DNA from: Candidatus Fonsibacter sp.
Lineage (GTDB): Bacteria > Pseudomonadota > Alphaproteobacteria > Pelagibacterales > Pelagibacteraceae
Reading direction: 5' to 3'
Length of the DNA: 16,680 nt
NCBI GenBank assembly: GCA_009693745.1
Contig: SHWR01000022.1
Location: 1 to 16,680, forward strand
Within the stretch, counting starts at the first letter, position 1, and each line of letters starts with the position of its first letter. Under the pieces are notes generated by a model. That model saw only the letters and a list, made by a program, of their open reading frames with translations. It did no database searches and was not told the origin of the DNA. Made by a program: the position numbers and the translations under genes. Shown here one piece after another: positions 7,350 to 14,578 of the stretch.

Positions 7350-8279
7350 ATGAAAGCAATCGTATTTCCGGGGCAGGGTTCACAGTATGTTGGTATGGGA
7401 AAAGATTTCTATGACAATTTTAGTGAAGCTAAGGAAGTTTTTCATGAAGTTGACGATGCATTAGGTTTTAAATTATCAAATATTATTTTAAACGGTCCAA
7501 AAGAAACTTTAAATCTTACAGAAAATACTCAGCCGGCGATAATGACTGTAGGAGTTGCAATTTATCAAATTTTAAAAAAACAAAAAATAAAAGATTTAAA
7601 AAACTATAGTTTTTTTGCTGGACATTCGTTGGGGGAATATACTTCTTTAATTTGTTCAAATTCTCTAACTTTAAAAGATGGTGCTAAAATTTTGAAAGAA
7701 AGAGGAAAGTCAATGCAAGAAGCTGTTCCAGTAAATGTTGGGACTATGGCAGCTGTATTAGGGGCAGAAATAGATTTAATAAATGAAGTGATAAATAGAA
7801 ATAAATTCAGTGAAGGAGTTGCTGAAATTTCAAATGATAATTGTCCAGGCCAGATAGTTATAAGCGGAAATAAAGATAAGATTAACAAAATAGTAAATGA
7901 TCTAAAAAATACTTATAGTAAAAAAGCAATATTATTACCAGTGAGCGCACCATTTCATTGTTCTTTAATGCAGCCTTCGGCAGATAGGATGAATCAAATC
8001 TTAATTAAAACAAATTTTTCACAACCAGTAATTAATATTGTTTCTAATGTTACAGCTAGAACAATTGATAATTTTAAAGAAATACCTTCTTTGCTTACAA
8101 AACAAATTACCCATTACGTTAGATGGAGAGAATCTATAGATTTTATGTCAAAAAATGCTGTAAAACATTTTATTGAAATAGGGCCAGGAAAAGCATTAAC
8201 AGGCATGATAAAAAGAATAGGAAAAGAACTTACAACAACTACAATTGATAATATAACACAATTTAATGAATTTAATTAA
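7350..8279 (+). CDS. fabD: Malonyl-CoA:ACP transacylase
   Basis: FabD transfers the malonyl group from malonyl-CoA to holo-ACP to feed type II fatty-acid elongation in the cytoplasm. The 309 residues match the family. Visible motifs are FPGQGSQYVGMG (6-17), the nucleophile elbow GHSLGEY with Ser93 (91-97), the malonate-carboxylate arginine at Arg119 in LKERGKSM, and the catalytic His204 in VSAPFHCSLM. The C-terminal segment EIGPGKALTGM is also typical. It starts with ATG seven or so bases after the predicted transcription start, with no Shine-Dalgarno sequence. It overlaps fabG by 14 nt and heads the fabD-fabG-acpP-gmk unit, divergent from rpsF. Confidence 0.96.
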   Translation: MKAIVFPGQGSQYVGMGKDFYDNFSEAKEVFHEVDDALGFKLSNIILNGPKETLNLTENTQPAIMTVGVAIYQILKKQKIKDLKNYSFFAGHSLGEYTSLICSNSLTLKDGAKILKERGKSMQEAVPVNVGTMAAVLGAEIDLINEVINRNKFSEGVAEISNDNCPGQIVISGNKDKINKIVNDLKNTYSKKAILLPVSAPFHCSLMQPSADRMNQILIKTNFSQPVINIVSNVTARTIDNFKEIPSLLTKQITHYVRWRESIDFMSKNAVKHFIEIGPGKALTGMIKRIGKELTTTTIDNITQFNEFN

Positions 8280-9006
8280 TTTAAAAAATAAAAAAGTTTT
8301 TATAACAGGTGGTACAGCGGGTATTGGGCTATCTATTTTAGAAAGTTTTTATAAATTAGAAGCTGACATATTTACGATTGGAACAAATGTTGAAAATCTT
8401 AAAACTATTCAAAATAATTTTCCAAAAATTAAAACCTCTAACTTTAACTTAGAAAACCATCAAAAAATTGAAGAGTTAGTTAAAGAGGTTAAAGAAAAAT
8501 TAGGAGGACTAGACATAGTTATTAATAATGCAGGAATCACAAAAGATAATCTTGCAATTAGAATGTCAGATGAAGATTGGAATAAAGTAATTAATATAAA
8601 TTTAACTGCCGTTTTTTTGATTTGCAAACACTCTATTAAAACAATGATAAAACAAGATAAAGGATCTATAATTAATATTAGTTCAATTGTTGGTCACACA
8701 GGTAATTTTGGACAAGCAAATTATTCAAGCGCTAAAGCAGGTATAGTTGCAATGTCAAAAACTCTTGCTAAAGAATATGCAAAAAAAAATATTAGAATAA
8801 ATTGCATCTCACCAGGATTTATTGACACTAAAATGACTAAGAATATCAATGAAGACTTCAAAAAGAAACTTTTAGAAAATATACCGATGGGAAAATTAGG
8901 CACAGGAAGTGATATTGCTAATTGTGCAGTTTTTTTAGCTTCTGATTTTTCTAGTTATATTACAGGTGAAACAGTACATGTTAATGGTGGAATGTATATG
9001 GCTTGA
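8266..9006 (+). CDS. fabG: 3-oxoacyl-ACP reductase
   Basis: FabG carries out the NADPH-dependent reduction of 3-oxoacyl-ACP to 3-hydroxyacyl-ACP in fatty-acid elongation. It is a classical short-chain dehydrogenase of 246 residues. The nucleotide-binding motif is TGGTAGIG (14-21) and the NNAG motif is at 87-90. The catalytic Ser140, Tyr153 and Lys157 appear in INISS and ANYSSAKAG. SPGFIDTKM follows, with the C-terminal ITGETVHVNGGMYMA. The start MNLINLKNKKVFITGG fits the family and lies inside the end of fabD (14-nt overlap), which suggests coupling. Its place between fabD and acpP separates it from the many paralogous SDRs and supports the fatty-acid role. Confidence 0.95.
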   Translation: MNLINLKNKKVFITGGTAGIGLSILESFYKLEADIFTIGTNVENLKTIQNNFPKIKTSNFNLENHQKIEELVKEVKEKLGGLDIVINNAGITKDNLAIRMSDEDWNKVININLTAVFLICKHSIKTMIKQDKGSIINISSIVGHTGNFGQANYSSAKAGIVAMSKTLAKEYAKKNIRINCISPGFIDTKMTKNINEDFKKKLLENIPMGKLGTGSDIANCAVFLASDFSSYITGETVHVNGGMYMA

Positions 9007-9048
9007 TTTATTTAATTTATTCATTTATTGAAAGAATAATTAATAATT

Positions 9049-9055
9049 AAGGGAG
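9049..9055 (+). promoter_or_regulatory. Strong Shine-Dalgarno site of acpP
   Basis: AAGGGAG lies 9 nt before the acpP ATG in the 58-nt fabG-acpP gap. It is the only strong Shine-Dalgarno match I find ahead of any gene in this window, and it suits the very high production usually needed for acyl carrier protein. Confidence 0.75.
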
Positions 9056-9064
9056 TTTAAAAAA

Positions 9065-9304
9065 ATGAGTGATGTTGGAGTAAAAGTTAAAAAAATTATT
9101 GTAGAACACTTAGGTGTTGATGAAGCTAAAGTTACCGATGAAGCTAGTTTTATTGATGATTTAGGTGCAGATAGTTTGGATACAGTAGAGTTAGTAATGG
9201 CATTTGAAGAAGAATTTGGTTCTGAAATATCAGATTCAGAAGCTGAAAAAATACTAACAGTAAGTGATGCAATAAGATTTATCGAAAATAATCCCGCTAA
9301 GTAG
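9065..9304 (+). CDS. acpP: Acyl carrier protein
   Basis: ACP is the small acidic shuttle that holds growing acyl chains on a phosphopantetheine arm during fatty-acid and lipid A synthesis. At 79 residues it has the expected length. The attachment site is Ser37 in the invariant GADSLDTVELVMA segment (34-46). Helix pattern and acidity match the family (EEEFGSEISDSEAEKI). It is preceded by a good Shine-Dalgarno sequence and separated by 58 nt from fabG, the widest gap in this operon. The next gene is gmk after only 5 nt; fabF, which usually follows acpP, is not there. Confidence 0.97.
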   Translation: MSDVGVKVKKIIVEHLGVDEAKVTDEASFIDDLGADSLDTVELVMAFEEEFGSEISDSEAEKILTVSDAIRFIENNPAK

Positions 9305-9309
9305 TTCTT

Positions 9310-9903
9310 TTGATTTCAAAATCAAAGAGAGGTTTAATTTTAATTCTATCTTCCCCATCAGGGGCCGGTAAAACTACGCTTGCCAAAAAAATCGAGAAAA
9401 GTGATAGTAATTTTAAAATATCAGTTTCCTACACTACAAGAACACCAAGACAAAATGAAATAGATGGAGTCGATTATAACTTTGTAAGTATTAGTAAATT
9501 CCAAAGATTATCTAACCAAAATAAATTTTTAGAACAGGCAAAAGTATTTGACAATTATTATGGCACTTTAAAGGAACCAATAGAAGATAATTTAGTTCAA
9601 GGAAAAGATTATCTATTTGATATTGATTGGCAAGGAACAGAAAAAGTAAAAAAAATAATGCCATTAGATATTGTCCCAATATTTATTTTGCCACCTAGCA
9701 TTAATGATTTAGAAAATAGACTTAAAAAAAGAGAAGAAAAAAATAAAGAATTAATTGCGCAAAGAATGAAAATGGCAAAAGATGAAATTAAACATTGGAA
9801 GGATTATAAATATATTGTAGTAAATAAAGAAGTAAAAAATTGTTTTGAACAAATTACCGAGATAATTAAGATTGAAAGAAAATTAAGATCTACTTTTAAT
9901 TAA
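9310..9903 (+). CDS. gmk: Guanylate kinase (TTG start)
   Basis: Gmk is an essential cytoplasmic enzyme that phosphorylates GMP to GDP with ATP. The 197 residues show the P-loop SSPSGAGKTT (14-23, Lys21), the GMP-binding segment SYTTRTPRQNEIDGVDYNFV (40-59), and the lid region with RLKKREEKN. There is no ATG near the expected start: an in-frame TAA stands at 9298-9300 and the first in-frame ATG is far inside the domain. TTG at 9310, which encodes the residue before ISKSKRGLILILSSPSG, is therefore the most likely start. It begins 5 nt after the acpP stop with no Shine-Dalgarno sequence, so translation probably depends on coupling to acpP. Its 3' end overlaps the convergent rsmA by 21 nt. Confidence 0.94.
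   Translation: MISKSKRGLILILSSPSGAGKTTLAKKIEKSDSNFKISVSYTTRTPRQNEIDGVDYNFVSISKFQRLSNQNKFLEQAKVFDNYYGTLKEPIEDNLVQGKDYLFDIDWQGTEKVKKIMPLDIVPIFILPPSINDLENRLKKREEKNKELIAQRMKMAKDEIKHWKDYKYIVVNKEVKNCFEQITEIIKIERKLRSTFN
9881..9901. repeat. AT-only inverted repeat at the gmk/rsmA convergence
   Basis: AATTAA (9881-9886) and TTAATT (9896-9901) are perfect inverted arms around a 9-nt loop, centred on the overlap of the two 3' ends. A six-pair A-T stem is too weak to be called a terminator on its own. No other hairpin is apparent at this junction. Confidence 0.25.
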
Positions 9904-10680
9904 ATCAACTAACTTATAGTAAAAATTAAAATCTAGATTTTCTGCTCTTAAGTTTTTAATATTTTCAAAGTTTATAATTTTTAGTTCTTTCTCATTAAGT
10001 AATTTTTTAAGTGTTTTTGAAATTATTTTTCTTTTAGTATTAAATATTACTTTTGTTAAATCTGATAAAATATTAAGATCCTCTAATTTAAAATTAGTAT
10101 TCTTTTTTGGTGTAAAGGATAGTACCGACGAGTCAACTTTGGGTTCAGGATTAAATTCTTTTTTTGAAATATTAAAATGAAATTTAACATCTAATCTGGC
10201 ATCAGTTAATATTGATATTCTGCCATATTTTTTATTATTAGATGTTGCAACAATTCTCTCCGCAACTTCTTTTTGAAACATTAAAATCATTTGATCATAG
10301 AAAGGGGGCCACGGATCAGAGTAAATCCATTTTATTAGTAATTTTAGAGAAATATTATATGGAAGATTGCCAAAGATTATTGAGTTTTTTTTAAAGATAC
10401 TTCTCTCATCAAGAGTTAATGCGTCAGAAATTTTATAATTAAAATTTTTATAATTATTTTTAATTTTATCTAAATAATTCGTTAAATCTTTATCAAGCTC
10501 AATTGCAAAAATTTTTTTTGGATTTTTTTTTAACAATTCTTCAGTTAGACTTCCAGAGCCAGGTCCTATTTCAATTATATTGGTATTGTTATTAATAATG
10601 CCGATATCTGCAATTTTTTTTATTATTTCTTTATTAATTAAAAAATTTTGACTAAGATTTTTTTTATATTTAAAAATCAT
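9883..10680 (-). CDS. rsmA: 16S rRNA adenine-N6,N6 dimethyltransferase
   Basis: RsmA (KsgA) dimethylates two adjacent adenines in the 3'-terminal helix of 16S rRNA using S-adenosylmethionine, a late step of 30S maturation. The 265 residues contain the N-terminal LSQNFLINKEII (9-20), the SAM-binding motif IIEIGPGSGSLTEELL (35-50), the acidic AIELDKDL (59-66), and the catalytic NLPYNIS (105-111). The C-terminal helical domain is present, including NPEPKVDSSVLSF-type residues near 175-190. The ATG overlaps the end of pdxA by 11 nt, the common pdxA-rsmA arrangement. It is the last gene of the lptF operon, and its tail overlaps gmk on the other strand. Confidence 0.95.
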   Translation of the reverse strand: MIFKYKKNLSQNFLINKEIIKKIADIGIINNNTNIIEIGPGSGSLTEELLKKNPKKIFAIELDKDLTNYLDKIKNNYKNFNYKISDALTLDERSIFKKNSIIFGNLPYNISLKLLIKWIYSDPWPPFYDQMILMFQKEVAERIVATSNNKKYGRISILTDARLDVKFHFNISKKEFNPEPKVDSSVLSFTPKKNTNFKLEDLNILSDLTKVIFNTKRKIISKTLKKLLNEKELKIINFENIKNLRAENLDFNFYYKLVDLIKSRS

Positions 10681-11638
10681 ATTTAGAAAAAAACTTTATT
10701 GCTTCTATAAAGCTTTTTGGATCGGCAATTCCTTTTCCAATAATCTCCGCGCCAACTCCATGATCTGGTGAAATTCTTATAAAAGGCAAACCAATTGTAA
10801 TATTTATAGCATTAAAATTAAATTTAGTTTTGAAAGTTGTTAGAATTTGATCATGATAGTGGCCGATCAAAATATCAATTTTCAATTTTTCTCTTTGTAA
10901 AAAACTAGTATCAGGGGACAGTGGGCCGATTATAGGATATTTTTTTTTAAGTTTTTTAATTGCTGGTATAATTATTTTCTTTTCTTCCGTTCCTATATAG
11001 CCATTCTCGCCATTATGAGGATTTAAACCGAGTATACCAATTTTATATTTTTTTCTTTTAAGAGTTTTTGAATAAAAATTTTTAATATTTTTGCAAGCTT
11101 TTTCAATTTTTTTATATGAAATTTCTTTATATACTTCTTTTAGAGGAATATGAGTTGTTAAAGGAAGAACTGAAAAATTTTTATTAAACAAGAGCATATT
11201 TTCTCTATTTTTGTTATTAGTTTTATCTGCAATATATTCAGTAATTCCATGGTATTTATTTTTTGTAAATTTTGATTTGTTAATTGGGAGGTTAACAAGT
11301 CCAGAAGCTAAATTTTTTTTAATTAGAAGAACGGCGCATTCAAAACATTTTTTAATATATATATCTGACTTATTAGATCTTAGATCAAAAGGTTTGGTTT
11401 GATTATAATCAATATTAATAAAATTAAATTTTTTGTCTTTTAAATTATAAACATTAGAAAAGCTAAAATTTATATTTAATTTAAGATTTAAATAATTAGC
11501 CTGTCTTTTTAATAGAGAGTAATTTCCAATAATTATAAAATTTAGTTTTGTTTTTTTTATATAATTTATAGATTTAAGAAAGATTTCAGAAGAGATGCTA
11601 TTTGGTTCACCCAAAATAATTATAATACTTTTTTTCAC
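10670..11638 (-). CDS. pdxA: 4-Hydroxythreonine-4-phosphate dehydrogenase (GTG start)
   Basis: PdxA oxidises 4-phosphohydroxythreonine in the DXP-dependent route to pyridoxal 5'-phosphate. It has 322 residues. The three metal-binding histidines are visible: His163 (TTHIPL), His208 (GLNPHNGENG) and His262 (GHYHDQ). HGITEY (130-135), GPLSPDTSF (238-246) and ISPDHGVGAEIIGKGIADP (289-307) are also family segments. Two conserved spots are looser than usual: GEPNSISSE near residue 10, where G-D-P-x-G-I-G-x-E is typical, and VGAE after PDHG. The start is GTG at 11638. It overlaps the surA stop by 4 nt (GTGA) and rsmA by 11 nt, so it is deep in a coupled operon. Confidence 0.93.
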   Translation of the reverse strand: MKKSIIIILGEPNSISSEIFLKSINYIKKTKLNFIIIGNYSLLKRQANYLNLKLNINFSFSNVYNLKDKKFNFINIDYNQTKPFDLRSNKSDIYIKKCFECAVLLIKKNLASGLVNLPINKSKFTKNKYHGITEYIADKTNNKNRENMLLFNKNFSVLPLTTHIPLKEVYKEISYKKIEKACKNIKNFYSKTLKRKKYKIGILGLNPHNGENGYIGTEEKKIIIPAIKKLKKKYPIIGPLSPDTSFLQREKLKIDILIGHYHDQILTTFKTKFNFNAINITIGLPFIRISPDHGVGAEIIGKGIADPKSFIEAIKFFSKYDF

Positions 11639-12252
11639 AGGAATTTAATTAAATATTTTTTTTTACTCTTATCTAGATGAGTAGCTGAGAATTTATTTAA
11701 TAGTTTGTTTTGTTCATCAATGATTAGTTTTTTTTTTAATTTTTCATCATCTGCTGCATTTTTTTGTTCTTTTTCTAGTTCTTTATTAACTTCCGTTAAA
11801 TTGACATTAAGTCTACTCTCGTACATCTGCTTAATTAATTTTGACCACTTTATATCAATCTCGATTATATTTTTTAAATAATTTTCCTCTACTTCTTTTT
11901 GATTATAGAAAGAATTTAGAATTTCCTTGTTAATTTTCATTGTCTCTAAGTAATTATATAAGTTATTTTCTATCTCTTTTTCTGAGACTTCAATTTTAAA
12001 ATATTTCGTTTCTATATCTTTGATTTTTCTATTTATTAAACTATTAATAATTTCTTTTTTTAATAGTTCTGGACTAATAGTAACTTGATCTTTGTTAATA
12101 AATTTTAAAAAATTAATTTCTTTATTTATATCCAATTCTGTAATTATTGAATTATCAATAGAAACTATTACCTTATTAGTTATTTGTTTTGCTTCAGAAT
12201 TAACTAAAAAAAAAACAAAAAATACTAGTAAAAAATTTTTTTTTTTACTCAT
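11635..12252 (-). CDS. surA: SurA-like periplasmic chaperone lacking PPIase domains
   Basis: SurA escorts unfolded outer-membrane proteins across the periplasm. I place the start at ATG 12252 (205 residues), just after the lptD stop at 12257, because it gives a clean signal peptide: MSKKK, a hydrophobic stretch FLLVFFVFFLV, then cleavage near NSEAK. A longer frame to 12318 lies inside lptD. The mature part begins KVIVSIDNSIITELDINKEI (28-47), the SurA N-terminal signature, followed by LLKKEIINSLINRKIKDIE helices. It ends with the C-terminal helix pattern NKLLNKFSATHLDKSKKKYLI. Neither parvulin (PPIase) domain of the roughly 430-residue E. coli protein is present. Context (lptD upstream, pdxA downstream) is the classic surA position. 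An A11 tract covers codons 3-6. Confidence 0.82.
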   Translation of the reverse strand: MSKKKNFLLVFFVFFLVNSEAKQITNKVIVSIDNSIITELDINKEINFLKFINKDQVTISPELLKKEIINSLINRKIKDIETKYFKIEVSEKEIENNLYNYLETMKINKEILNSFYNQKEVEENYLKNIIEIDIKWSKLIKQMYESRLNVNLTEVNKELEKEQKNAADDEKLKKKLIIDEQNKLLNKFSATHLDKSKKKYLIKFL

Positions 12253-12256
12253 TTTT

Positions 12257-14578
12257 TTAGAATAATTGTTTTCCAGCCAAGGTAGGTAATATATTTCCTG
12301 TTGCGTAGTTGTCTCCAAATGGTAGCAATGTTATGCCAAAGAAAACATTAGTTGCAGGCTTTAAGTCCTTATCAGATGAATAATTTTTTTGAAAATAAAA
12401 ACCGTATCTTATACATTCGTTTTCATTCTCAATTCCTAATTTATGAGAATTAGTCAAATCTGTTTTAAGATTTCTGTCTGTCTGAATTGTTAATTTTGTA
12501 TTGTCAGTCACATAAGAAGTCAAATTGGCTTTTGCATACCTTTCATTTCCAATATGACTATTTTTTTCGTAGAAATTAAAATTAATTTCACCTTGCTTTA
12601 AAAAAGATTTTAAATTTAAATCGTTATAATAAACATGGTTAAAACCGTTATCCAATGTATTTTTAAGAGTGACATCAAAATTACCTGGACTTAAGTAATT
12701 TGCTTTAGTTACTAAATCGGAATTTTTATTTTGGAGAGAAGATTTTGTTGGCATGTTTGAATCTTCGTTGAATTTTATAACCTGGCCCATTGAAATACCG
12801 GCTTCAGCAGGTTTATTTTTGTTTGTAATTTTTTCTTTCCACATCCAATCTAGGCCAATGTTAAAAGATAAGTCTTTTTCAATTAATTCATCTGAGTTCA
12901 TTCTATTTATTGAGAATAAATTATCAGTATTCAAAGAAGTATCGTTAGATTTTGCATTAGTCGTTTTTCCAGGAGAATAACGAGTAAGTATTCTAGGAAT
13001 TAAATACTGCTCAGATTCTTTTGATAATTTGGCGAATGGTAATGACGCATCAAGACCAACCACTGGATTAATTTGGCTATCTAAGTTTTCGTTAGGAGTT
13101 ATGTAGTCGGAATAGTAGTTAATGTTATTAATTTTTGTAACAAATTTATATCCAATACCAAGATTTGTATTATAAGATTCTGGAGTTGAATAGTCTAAGT
13201 TATTAATAAAAGTTGTTTTGTTATTATTGGTATTTGTATTTAAGCTCTTAAAATTTGAACTAAAGTTTAGGTTATTATTATCCAACAATTTATATTTAGA
13301 ATAAACAATTTCTGGAAGCAGATATTCGTATTGATCAGAGGCTTTGGAGGTACTGATATTTTGATACGCAGCTGTTTTAAAATTTATACTTTGATTTTTT
13401 CCAAAAGAGTTAAGATATATTTCATTAGTTAATTTAGTTTCGTCTTCTTTTACAAGATTTCTTTTAAATCCATCAACGGTAGAATTTATTTTGTTAACTC
13501 TTAAATATGTAGGATTGTTTACTCTTTGAATTTTTGCATTAAATTCACTTTGATCTAAAACTTTATCTGTATAATTAAGATTTAAATTACCATATAAATG
13601 ACGTCTTGAACCGTCAGTTTGTGTTGTACTTATTTCTTTATAACCTTCAGTAAAACCACCTTCAATTGACAAGTCTCCATTTTTATATTTTTCTCTATAC
13701 TCTCCTAATAGCAGAGGATTTTGTTTAAAGTAATAAACGGGACTAATTGTAAAGTCTGCTGATTGAGATATTGGATAAAAATAAGGAACCTTAATTGTTG
13801 CACCAATATCTTCACCTAAAGAAGAAAATGATGGAGCTAAAAACCCTTCTTTTCTTCTTACGCTTGGATCAGGATGTGAGAAGTATGGAATGTATAAAAC
13901 TGGTACATTATTTAGATCTAAAGTTGCGTTTTTATAAATAATTTGTTTCTTTTCTTTGTCATGCATTACTAAGTTAGCATTTAAATTCCAATAAGGACAT
14001 CCTTCTTTCTCATTAGTAGATTTGCATGATGTAAATTTTCCATCTTTAATTATTGTTATATTTTCTTTTATACTTACTTCTTTGCCAGATAGTCTTGGCT
14101 CTATAAATTCATTAAATTTATCTTTAGATTGAAATTTTTCTTTATTAAGATCAGAGCTAAGATTGTAGCCGATAATTTCAATAAATTTATCATCAGCATT
14201 TAGTTTGCTAAAATAATATATATTTTTGTAATTATCTAAAAACTTTACTTTATTTTCTGCGGAAATAATTTTTTTTTCTAAGTCGTATTCAAAATTCTCT
14301 GCAGTTAGAGTTCTATTTTTTACATCAGAAAATTTAGAATTTCCAAAAGTCTTTAAGAGTTGATTTGTCTTGTTGTATATAATTTTATCAGCAGTAATTT
14401 TTTTTCCTTCTTGATTATTAGCCACTACATTTCCTATGGCTTCTATAATATTATTATCCTGGGAATATATTAGTTTATCGGCAGAAAAATTATAAATATC
14501 TTTCTGCTGTGAAGAACTAATATTAACTTTTAAAAAAAAAATTCCAAAAAATAATATAAAAATAATTCTATTTTGCAT
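12257..14578 (-). CDS. lptD: LPS-assembly outer-membrane protein LptD
   Basis: LptD is the beta-barrel translocon that inserts lipopolysaccharide into the outer leaflet together with LptE. I prefer the ATG at 14578 (773 residues) over an upstream TTG at 14590, because MQNRIIFILFFGIFFLKVNISSSQQ then forms a normal signal peptide. Residues 27-150 form the LptA/OstA-like jellyroll that receives LPS (NFSADKLIYSQD, ITADKIIY). The plug-side barrel entry has the family segments VPVLYIPYFSHPDPSVRRKEGFLAP and NPLLLGEYREKY (starting about 225 and 287). A long barrel rich in alternating residues ends in a terminal Phe. Cys185, Cys194 and Cys722 are the only cysteines, candidates for the inter-domain disulfide. 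It overlaps lptG by 11 nt; surA follows after 4 nt. Confidence 0.93.
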   Translation of the reverse strand: MQNRIIFILFFGIFFLKVNISSSQQKDIYNFSADKLIYSQDNNIIEAIGNVVANNQEGKKITADKIIYNKTNQLLKTFGNSKFSDVKNRTLTAENFEYDLEKKIISAENKVKFLDNYKNIYYFSKLNADDKFIEIIGYNLSSDLNKEKFQSKDKFNEFIEPRLSGKEVSIKENITIIKDGKFTSCKSTNEKEGCPYWNLNANLVMHDKEKKQIIYKNATLDLNNVPVLYIPYFSHPDPSVRRKEGFLAPSFSSLGEDIGATIKVPYFYPISQSADFTISPVYYFKQNPLLLGEYREKYKNGDLSIEGGFTEGYKEISTTQTDGSRRHLYGNLNLNYTDKVLDQSEFNAKIQRVNNPTYLRVNKINSTVDGFKRNLVKEDETKLTNEIYLNSFGKNQSINFKTAAYQNISTSKASDQYEYLLPEIVYSKYKLLDNNNLNFSSNFKSLNTNTNNNKTTFINNLDYSTPESYNTNLGIGYKFVTKINNINYYSDYITPNENLDSQINPVVGLDASLPFAKLSKESEQYLIPRILTRYSPGKTTNAKSNDTSLNTDNLFSINRMNSDELIEKDLSFNIGLDWMWKEKITNKNKPAEAGISMGQVIKFNEDSNMPTKSSLQNKNSDLVTKANYLSPGNFDVTLKNTLDNGFNHVYYNDLNLKSFLKQGEINFNFYEKNSHIGNERYAKANLTSYVTDNTKLTIQTDRNLKTDLTNSHKLGIENENECIRYGFYFQKNYSSDKDLKPATNVFFGITLLPFGDNYATGNILPTLAGKQLF

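Noticed and set aside
7604..7888. 94-codon minus-strand open frame inside fabD
   Set aside because: It is antisense to the conserved catalytic region of fabD and has no independent support.
12253..12318. Longer surA start adding 22 residues
   Set aside because: It starts inside lptD, and the extension would place a charged segment before the signal peptide. The ATG at 12252 gives a normal secretion signal and a tight gap.
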